Assembly (NCBI GenBank): GCA_019925095.2
Contig: CM034398.1
Location: 11,981,001 to 12,045,000, forward strand
DNA: 64,000 nucleotides
Source: Dendrolimus kikuchii
Taxonomy: Eukaryota; Arthropoda; Insecta; Lepidoptera; Lasiocampidae
Direction: 5' to 3'
Part shown: piece after piece, positions 62,401 to 64,000 of the stretch
Layout of the letters: each line of letters starts with the position of its first letter
How positions within the stretch are numbered: position 1 is the first letter of the stretch
Made by a program: the position numbers and the translations under genes
Notes under the pieces: generated by a model
Told to the model about the DNA's origin: nothing
Seen by the model: only the letters and a program-made list of their open reading frames with translations
Database searches by the model: none

Positions 62401-63019
62401 AGTATCATACAGTGTGCAGTATTTTCATCTAGAAGGTTGTACAAAGAAATGATCGTACTAACATTTAACTCTTTATCTATTCGTAATTTGTAACAGCCAA
62501 TTTTTGAAACTTGACCAATTCATATATATTATTATTATACATACATATTAGTATACTATACTGCTGTATTGGTTAAATTTTGACATAAACTCCGTACAGT
62601 AGAGGAGCGAACAGTCAAATCAACCAAGATATTTTTTATTATCTTACAAAATATTCCAGTCCCAGTTTTCGTACGAGCGTACAAATTTTTGACGTCATAA
62701 GTTTGTACAAGTAAAAGGAATCAAATAGCCCATTAATTATTGTTAAATACTATTTGAAAATAATTCTTTTTAAACTGAGGTGATATGATGTTATTTTTAT
62801 GCTTGTACTTTTATATGTAAATAATATTGTCATTTATTGCGACATGTTCCGTATCCCTATTGATGACAATTTTTTTTTTTTTAAATCAATGATTAAGTGG
62901 TCGAAACGCATATATGTTTTGTTGGATAGATCTCGTTCGCTGTCGCGCGGTCGCCTGCGCCGCTCGCCGTGGTCGCCGCGGCGGCGCCGCTCCAGGGAGC
63001 GGAGTCTGTCGCTTACACG
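37826..63019 (+). CDS. RBBP6: E3 ubiquitin-protein ligase RBBP6 (Snama-type), 15 coding exons, 3' end beyond window
   Basis: RBBP6 is a nuclear E3 ligase linked to p53/Rb pathways and to mRNA 3'-end processing. Coding exons are 37826-37991, 38209-38443, 45486-45597, 48068-48195, 48684-48850, 49169-49259, 49702-49808, 50182-50235, 51742-51921, 53034-53089, 56465-56527, 58099-58169, 58992-59093, 61176-61661 and 62930-63019. All are bounded by AG/GT and phases agree throughout (2108 nt, 702 full codons). Domain order is DWNN (1 to ~77), CCHC knuckle (153-166), RING (246-286), proline-rich region, then DPLEAFNRMIREKE and an RS region. This is exactly the family order. The exon 3 donor (GTACAT) is the weakest junction. 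Lysine-rich and p53-binding regions known from vertebrate RBBP6 are not in the window. The last exon seen ends at a donor (GTAAAC), so transcription continues rightward. Confidence 0.97.
38444..39749. other. RBBP6 intron 2, proximal part
   Basis: AT-rich, with no exon seen. A half-copy of the foldback element at 32790 (CTTATCCTTTCTGCAACCCC and neighbouring blocks) lies at about 39175-39290. Confidence 0.45.
39750..40620 (+). pseudogene. R1-type LINE ORF2 C-terminal end and 3' UTR
   Basis: From about 39790 one frame gives TVATLLADDLPWDLQAEVLA, an internal stop near 39915, then RKRRTLTFRMVQILTGHSCF. Next is the CCHC zinc motif CHECGALQDTAFHTLVEC, and the frame ends in SSFCESVLA with a stop near 40301. 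R1-clade ORF2 proteins end with such a LTGHGCFGxYL ... C-x2-C-x(n)-H-x4-C segment. The GC-rich stretch after the stop is probably its 3' UTR. The reverse transcriptase itself is absent (5' truncation). It lies in RBBP6 intron 2, same strand. Confidence 0.8.
40800..40994 (+). repeat. 195-bp direct repeat, left copy
   Basis: It is identical, including an 11-A internal run, to 42392-42586. It includes the frame MDASALHLALPPKSPTSVSK with the continuation ALSKKKRSKY. That looks like a LINE ORF1 start, or a captured coding exon. Bases just outside differ between the copies, so the unit ends are exact. Confidence 0.95.
40995..42391 (+). pseudogene. LINE 5' UTR and ORF1 (zinc-knuckle, gag-like), 3'-truncated
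   Basis: The segment starts CATTCGCCCGCTGTCATTCG, GC-rich and promoter-like, as at the 5' end of arthropod LINEs. ATG 41175 (ACAATGGACGGC) could start ORF1. The readable body runs about 41205-42351 in another frame, so a frameshift lies near the start. The body has a Ser/Pro/Arg-rich N part and a PRE_C2HC-like middle (IKEARDTQHGIKVMV, RAVIRGLPQEIESSYILEDL). Three zinc knuckles follow: CHRCQLYGHSALHC, CVKCLGDHGTSEC and CILCGQAGHPxNYRGC. An extra base breaks the third knuckle. The text stops abruptly after PKRK at the right-hand direct repeat. No ORF2 follows. Confidence 0.85.
42392..42586 (+). repeat. 195-bp direct repeat, right copy
   Basis: It is identical to 40800-40994 over all 195 bases. 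It directly abuts the truncated LINE ORF1 at 42391. Confidence 0.95.
42688..42900 (+). repeat. dispersed repeat 'CTAGCTGACCCGTGCC', copy 1
   Basis: It starts ACTAGCTGACCCGTGCCCAC with CGCTGGGCG, then CTCAGGAATAATATAGCTTT, TACTGGTGAAAGAAT and AGTTCAAGAGATTACTTC. The same blocks occur at 55318-55510. It is a widespread type of non-coding insect repeat. Confidence 0.75.
43013..44303 (-). mobile_element. maT-type (DD37D) Tc1/mariner element, inactive
   Basis: The terminal inverted repeats read TAGTCTTGCCATAAATATTG on the left and, reverse complemented, TAGGCTGGCCATAAATACTG on the right. TA occurs at both ends. The 1.29-kb length fits. The transposase is on the minus strand. Confidence 0.88.
43180..44165 (-). 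pseudogene. maT transposase pseudogene (DD37D)
   Basis: In order on -: VKAVRERIRRNPVRKQKIL with a helix-turn-helix-like EMKISPRTMSRILKDDLRL. Then GGQRKILFTDENIFTIKQHF (first Asp), HLSSVMVWWGVSYEG, EWSFQQDSTPGHKARF (second Asp codon at 43433) and SDLNPLDYDLWSVLES (third Asp codon at 43319). The last two are separated by 37 residues, the DD37D signature of maT elements. Stops and frameshifts separate the pieces, so it is dead. It sits antisense in RBBP6 intron 2. Confidence 0.88.
44325..44535. mobile_element. ~210-bp palindromic MITE
   Basis: The left arm TATTGTGACATTTGCACC with ATATTTTTTGTTGCAAAAGA and TTTGTTTTAAAACTGACAGT matches the reverse complement of the right arm. The right arm has ACTGAAAGTCTTAAAACAAA, CCTTTTGCAACAAAAAATAT and GGCCAAATGTCGCTTACAAT. 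A short loop holds GATTCAGTAGGGTC. It lies directly beside the maT element. Confidence 0.75.
44690..45485. other. RBBP6 intron 2, distal part
   Basis: AT-rich intron leading to the acceptor TTTTATGTTTTAG before 45486. Nothing else is recognised. Confidence 0.45.
45486..45597 (+). CDS. RBBP6: RBBP6 exon 3: CCHC zinc knuckle
   Basis: It encodes NYQKIRGQ, then PPNYICYKCQKRGHWIKDCP. This is a C-x2-C-x4-H-x4-C knuckle with Cys153, Cys156, His161 and Cys166. The acceptor is strong. The donor after AATTCA is GTACAT, which is acceptable but not consensus. The phase to exon 4 is correct. Confidence 0.9.
46170..46740 (-). pseudogene. LINE ORF C-terminal fragment
   Basis: From right to left the minus strand shows FSHMCTTHMRLWNRG, a TLIPW-like block, GKPLVWDATCVDTLAASHLP, SAGSAAETAG and FVPIAVETLVPWGPEAMSLY. 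It finishes with SGDQKAGVYLGQWIRTAIQQ and GNIASLLGTLP. These blocks form the C terminus of a non-LTR retrotransposon protein that I have repeatedly seen in insect genomes. Stops and a frame change interrupt it. It lies in RBBP6 intron 3, antisense. Confidence 0.75.
46773..47088 (-). mobile_element. LINE-tailed 0.3-kb retroposon, full-length
   Basis: The + strand runs from a T-rich run and ATTGCAGGAGTTCAGCAGAC to TCTCCGTTCCTGCACGGATA. It has the same ends as the copies at 24707, 50840 and 55607. It is antisense to RBBP6. Its + strand T-run followed by ATTGCAG resembles a 3' splice site for the host gene. Confidence 0.85.
47089..47740. other. RBBP6 intron 3 segment of unknown origin
   Basis: 47100-47330 is less AT-rich and open on + (a peptide with LVEFKSSIFNPLQIGSSQHH). 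I do not recognise it and cannot call it a gene. The rest is AT-rich intron. Confidence 0.3.
47733..47950 (-). repeat. possible SINE/LINE tail with (ATC)n end
   Basis: An ATCATCATCAT run is followed on + by a GC-richer 200-bp stretch without a frame. Trinucleotide tails of this kind are typical of arthropod SINEs. No tRNA boxes were identified. Confidence 0.35.
48068..49808 (+). CDS. RBBP6: RBBP6 exons 4-7: linker and RING finger
   Basis: Exon 4 (48068-48195) encodes RRSTGIPRSFMVPVEGP. Exon 5 (48684-48850) opens HEAYLASEN, has an Ala-rich spacer and then PDELICSLCRDLLTDAVMIP with CCGNSFCDE. Exon 6 (49169-49259) finishes the RING with a Cys split across the junction and HECPDCREKEIAP. Exon 7 (49702-49808) has FLRNSVSSFRNQTGY. 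RING ligands are Cys246, 249, 261/262, 267, 270, 283 and 286. They follow the all-cysteine (U-box-like) pattern of RBBP6. Confidence 0.94.
48383..48650 (-). mobile_element. tRNA-derived SINE
   Basis: The minus strand begins near 48650 with GGCTGTAGTTTAGTGGTTAA (an A-box-like TAGTTTAGTGG). About 50 bases later it has GTGGATTCGAATCCTGG (a perfect B-box-like GGATTCGAATCC). It then has an unrelated body ending near 48383 with CAACAGTGGCATGTTTATGG. This is the standard SINE layout. It lies in RBBP6 intron 4, antisense, and leaves 33 bases before exon 5. Confidence 0.75.
50182..59093 (+). CDS. RBBP6: RBBP6 exons 8-13: proline-rich region
   Basis: Exon 8 (50182-50235) is HPPPVVGGPPPPNGPSA. Exon 9 (51742-51921) is acidic (EESEGSGDDN), then His/Gly/Pro-rich. 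Exon 10 (53034-53089) has PPVVKPPGMETPPNMPP. Exon 11 (56465-56527) has QRLDEQRASTPTIDERRDPQ. Exon 12 (58099-58169) has RGPPPFIPGMPPPPNRRYN. Exon 13 (58992-59093) has PPFGERFPSEPYQPPPPGIK. The exons are short (54-180 nt) and separated by kilobase introns full of repeats. All phases agree. Confidence 0.9.
50675..50710. repeat. perfect 16-bp stem hairpin in RBBP6 intron 8
   Basis: AAAACAGAGCCCCAAA (50675-50690), loop CTAT, then TTTGGGGCTCTGTTTT (50695-50710) form an exact inverted repeat. A smaller exact palindrome GTCACTATAGTGAC lies just upstream at 50651-50664. Confidence 0.9.
50840..51155 (+). mobile_element. LINE-tailed 0.3-kb retroposon, full-length, sense
   Basis: It starts CCGTGCAGGAACGGAGAAAG. 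It passes through CGACTAAACAACCCACAGCC and CTTTGGTGTTGCAAATGTCC, and ends CCGTCTGCCTGTCTGCTGAG with TTCCTGCAATAAAAAAATAA. The A-rich end fixes the sense strand as plus. The tail block (GVANVH-coding plus GTGGGCCGTCTGCC) is shared with the Jockey-type LINE at 24184, which suggests LINE-driven mobility. Confidence 0.88.
51156..51741. other. RBBP6 intron 8 distal part
   Basis: AT-rich, nothing recognised. It ends at the acceptor GTGTTATTAG before exon 9. Confidence 0.45.
52645..52908. mobile_element. ~264-bp MITE with ~45-bp inverted ends
   Basis: The left end GTCTGTACTTTTGACCAGAC continues CTCTTATGTATTTCGATGC. The right end, reverse complemented, is AGTCTTTACTTTTGACCAGA with TTCTTATGAATTTCGATGC. 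The interior has no frame. It lies in RBBP6 intron 9. Confidence 0.8.
53489..54635 (+). pseudogene. Tc1-like DD36E transposase, broken
   Basis: ATG 53489 begins MASLAEPRARIVVLSEEGYG with a helix-turn-helix (NISRNTVGTWI), then stops. Further pieces are HLHRIGVHYLP, TNTIFSDEKSFRSSQHGR (first Asp), a retroposon insertion at 54055, then GELVQFSPRQNALNYVDVD. VPVFSYVYDNGRAHTV follows (second Asp codon at 54333), then WPSRSPDLNPIENLWGLMVQ (Glu codon at 54444). Exactly 36 residues lie between the last two, so this is DD36E. The end is GSMRNRLLNVIENNGVYTRF with stop at 54633. Inactive. Confidence 0.88.
54055..54190 (+). mobile_element. LINE 3'-tail insertion inside the transposase, AGGTA target duplication
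   Basis: AGGTA occurs at 54050-54054 and 54191-54195. Removing 54055-54195 restores an uninterrupted G-T-G-G-I-G-E-L reading of the transposase. The insert has GGTGTTGCAAACTCCCATAG, AACCACTTTCCACCAGGTGG, GCCGTCTGCC and an A-tail. It is a severely 5'-truncated retroposon copy. Confidence 0.88.
54857..55006. mobile_element. MITE with GGCCGGTTCC termini, copy 2
   Basis: The left end GGCCGGTTCCGATATCTTAC and the right end (reverse complement GCCCGGTTCCTATGTCTTAC) are inverted repeats. The interior GGTTGAATTTTGAC and CAAATTTTAACCG blocks match the copy at 2862. It is nested in the Tc1-like element. Confidence 0.75.
55318..55512 (+). repeat. dispersed repeat 'CTAGCTGACCCGTGCC', copy 2
   Basis: It starts ACTAGCTGACCCGTGCCTAC and continues with CCTCAGGGGAAATGTAGCTT, ATTGGTGAAATAATT and AGTTCAAAAGATTACTTC. 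It matches 42688-42900 block by block. Confidence 0.75.
55607..55922 (-). mobile_element. LINE-tailed 0.3-kb retroposon, full-length
   Basis: The + strand runs from a T-run with ATTGCAGAAGATCAGGTAGA to TTCTCCGTTCCTGCACGGAT. It is nearly identical to the copy at 46773. It lies antisense in RBBP6 intron 10. It presents the same splice-acceptor-like T-run and CAG to the host transcript. Confidence 0.85.
56166..56430. mobile_element. MITE 'GGGGAGCGGACAG', copy 2
   Basis: The left end is CATGGGAGCGGACTGTCAA. The right end is ACATTATGTCCGCTCCCCTA, which is its inverted counterpart. The interior holds GTACGAGCGTACCTACTTAT and the palindrome TACTTATGGCGTCATAAGTA. The right end lies only about 35 bases before the exon 11 acceptor. 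Confidence 0.75.
56735..57385. repeat. degraded long repeat, second copy of 5450-6095 family
   Basis: It has CCGCGGCTGCGCCGCGGATC, GTGCGTGCCTCTTG, CAGGTTACATTGTACTAAAT, CCCATTTCCCGGCAT, AATTACAGCAAAACC and TTTTCCGTAAAAGCATAATG. Two further CCCGGAAAATATC blocks follow. It lies in RBBP6 intron 11. Confidence 0.65.
57692..58006 (-). mobile_element. tRNA-derived SINE with (TTA)n tail
   Basis: The minus strand begins near 58006 with TGTCGTGCTAGCGTAATAGG (an A-box-like region). It has GCGGGTTCGAATACTAGCC (B box) about 45 bases later. It ends with GGGAGGCCCGAGCCCAACCG and a TTATTATTATTATTA tail. It lies in RBBP6 intron 11, antisense. Confidence 0.7.
58198..58312 (+). mobile_element. LINE-tailed retroposon, truncated with internal deletion, sense
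   Basis: It starts at GTGACCAGGTTCCAGTCTCC within the family and has lost the segment between CACCTTTGGT and CAAGTGGGCC. It keeps GTCTGCCTGTCTGCTGAACT and an AATAAAAAAATAAAAAAAAT tail. It lies 30 bases after exon 12, in RBBP6 intron 12. Confidence 0.8.
58485..58570 (+). repeat. tRNA-like SINE head remnant
   Basis: GCCCTTGTGGTGTAGTGGTC (A-box-like) is followed after about 50 bases by a degraded B-box-like CAGTTTGAGTGTC. The spacing is tRNA-like, but the stem pairing is poor, so it is a SINE head rather than a functional tRNA gene. Confidence 0.45.
59094..59770. other. RBBP6 intron 13, with AAT microsatellite
   Basis: AT-rich intron. A run of AATAATAATAATAATAAT lies near 59671. No exon was recognised. 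Confidence 0.5.
59777..59960. mobile_element. ~184-bp palindromic MITE 'GACGTTTCGGCCACTTTT'
   Basis: The left arm AAACTACGTTTTAGCG leads to TTCCGACGTTTCGGCCACTT. The right arm, AAGTGGCCGAAACGTCGGAA to CCGTTAAAACGTAGTTTTAT, is its inverted counterpart. The centre near 59868 is TCAGTGGTCAGTCAGTCTTC. Confidence 0.85.
59961..61175. other. RBBP6 intron 13, distal part
   Basis: AT-rich intron with nothing recognised, ending at the acceptor GATTGTCGTAG before 61176. Confidence 0.45.
61176..63019 (+). CDS. RBBP6: RBBP6 exons 14-15: DPLEAFNR block and RS region
   Basis: Exon 14 (61176-61661) encodes GEDPLEAFNRMIREKEMRAK, which is conserved in RBBP6, then a basic KRREEERRR stretch and an Arg/Ser/Pro region. 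Exon 15 (62930-63019) continues SRSLSRGRLRRSPWSPRRRR. Serine-arginine repeats suggest nuclear speckle targeting and phosphorylation. Exon 14 ends TCTAG with donor GTTCGT (weak), and its phase joins exon 15 correctly. Both exons are GC-rich. Confidence 0.9.
61360..61575 (+). repeat. coding 27-bp minisatellite (8 units of RASRSPRPI)
   Basis: Eight in-frame 27-base units encode RASRSPRPI, changing to RSSRSPRPI in the last units and to RPL in the eighth. Neighbouring SPR tripeptide repeats follow. Units differ mainly at third positions, so the array is older than the latest duplication or is under selection for the peptide. Confidence 0.93.
61662..62598. other. RBBP6 intron 14
   Basis: AT-rich intron, no exon or named repeat recognised. 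Confidence 0.45.
62599..62862. mobile_element. MITE 'GGGGAGCGGACAG', copy 3
   Basis: It starts AGAGGAGCGAACAGTCAAATCAAC and contains GTACGAGCGTACAAATTTTTGACGTC... It ends ATTGCGACATGTTCCGTATCCC. It aligns with 56166-56430. It ends about 67 bases before the exon 15 acceptor. Confidence 0.65.
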
Positions 63020-64000
63020 GTAAACAATTCAGATTAATAATACTATGGCTACTGGGGCCCAATTCTGCTATTACTATCTCGTCAAAATCGCCGTACATTA
63101 TCTTCTCAGTCGTAGGTTTGCCTGATTTCAGTGTTCTTTTCATTCCAATAGCGTGGCCGTTACACACCACTTTATAAATATTTATAAGCGAAAACTCCCG
63201 AAATAAATGTTTAAAATTTTGGTAGCTTTTTCATATTCGGCTACCGCCATTTCTGATAAAAGTAATACCTATCTTTATCTACTATTATTCCACCGCGACC
63301 ATATCGAGAAGATATTATGGATTGAATAGAATATGATTTTTGATACTATCGCAATGGAATCATACTTTGAATATTTTCACAACACCAAGATATTGAAATA
63401 CCAGAATTGGACCCCTGTAGTGACTCAGGGATATTTGCGGAAGAACGCATGAATGACTTCCTTGTTTATGCGTACACGGATCGCATCCCTGTAGCGCGGA
63501 ATGCGCGCCAACTCCAACAGTATAATACTCTGGAAAGCGGAGCGTTTTGACGGACCTTACTGTAAATACGGGATTACATTTACAGGGATCTGTCCTCTAG
63601 CATTTGGGGAGTGGGGATCTATCCCCTGTGGACGAAGTGAGTTTGCCTCTTCTGGGGCATTCTCAAGCACTGATGCGCAGGATCAGCGTGGGCATAACTA
63701 CGTTCTAAGTCTCACGCTTTTCCTGCCCTGAGCGCGGGGTACATGGGAGGAAGGACTCTGTTATCTGCGCTATCTTCAGTGGATAACTCTCATTGCTTTG
63801 GTCTAATCTCAGTAAAGGACCCGGTAGTGTACGAAATGTATTTACCCCTGCCTCAAAAAAAGCACAGGGTTACATTGCATGTGCTGCCGGTAAACCCTGC
63901 CGCCAGTAAACGTGTACTTTTGCTTCTTTTTATGTTACTTTCACTAACGATTACTTTTTAAGTCTTTTGTCTAACCAATACATTAGGGACGCAAGTCTGA
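63020..64000. other. RBBP6 intron 15 to window end
   Basis: No further RBBP6 exon is recognised. A moderately GC-rich stretch at 63480-63930 has short open frames but no family resemblance. It may be a repeat, since its base composition differs from the surrounding intron. Confidence 0.35.

Noticed and set aside
63501..63961. Additional RBBP6 exons near the window end
   Set aside because: The frames lack RBBP6-like sequence (no lysine-rich or RS composition) and lack matching splice sites in phase.

Overview
This is an AT-rich animal nuclear window with spliced genes, and it is most likely lepidopteran. Introns have GT..AG borders, exons are short, introns run to several kilobases, and intergenic DNA is crowded with transposable elements. 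Several repeats have a lepidopteran look: Jockey- and R1-type LINE fragments whose tails carry a GTGGGCCGTCTGCC core, tRNA-derived SINEs with trinucleotide tails, mariner/maT/Tc1-like elements and an ISL2EU-type element. The species is not determined.

Three conserved host genes account for the coding content. (1) A DCN1-like protein 3 (DCUN1D3-type) gene on + has its main coding exon at 3499-4386. (2) Peptide chain release factor eRF3 (GSPT1-type) is on - from 34461 to 7958, with twelve coding exons that join in phase to a 598-residue protein. (3) The E3 ubiquitin ligase RBBP6 (Snama-type) is on + from 37826. Fifteen coding exons were traced to 63019 (702 residues, ending at a splice donor), and the gene runs off the right edge. 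eRF3 and RBBP6 are head to head across 3.4 kb. DCUN1D3 and eRF3 converge tail to tail.

Layout. 1-3498: R1-type LINE fragment at the edge, then repeats upstream of DCUN1D3. 4387-7957: DCUN1D3 3' end, a long degraded repeat, a CpG-rich patch, eRF3 3' flank. 7958-34461: eRF3, mostly intron. Its introns hold a GC-rich LINE tail with a 14-bp target duplication, a decayed DD82E element, a foldback element, an ISL2EU-type transposase, a Jockey-type LINE interrupted by a short retroposon, a 26-bp minisatellite with hairpin, a mariner, a Harbinger-like MITE, a solo LTR with 4-bp target duplication, an array of ~130-bp repeats and a 540-bp palindrome. 34462-37825: shared upstream region with three copies of one repeat. 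37826-64000: RBBP6. Its introns hold an R1-type LINE 3' end, a LINE 5'/ORF1 segment bracketed by two identical 195-bp direct repeats, a maT (DD37D) element, another LINE fragment, a Tc1-like DD36E element interrupted by a retroposon tail, SINEs and MITEs.

Functionally, eRF3 carries a clear PABP-binding PAM2 motif, a complete GTPase and the C-terminal eRF1-binding region. RBBP6 carries DWNN, zinc knuckle, RING, proline-rich and RS regions. DCUN1D3 carries the PONY/Cullin-binding domain. No operon-like or defence system is seen. The most unusual item is the 195-bp direct-repeat bracket around a 3'-truncated LINE ORF1 (40800-42586).
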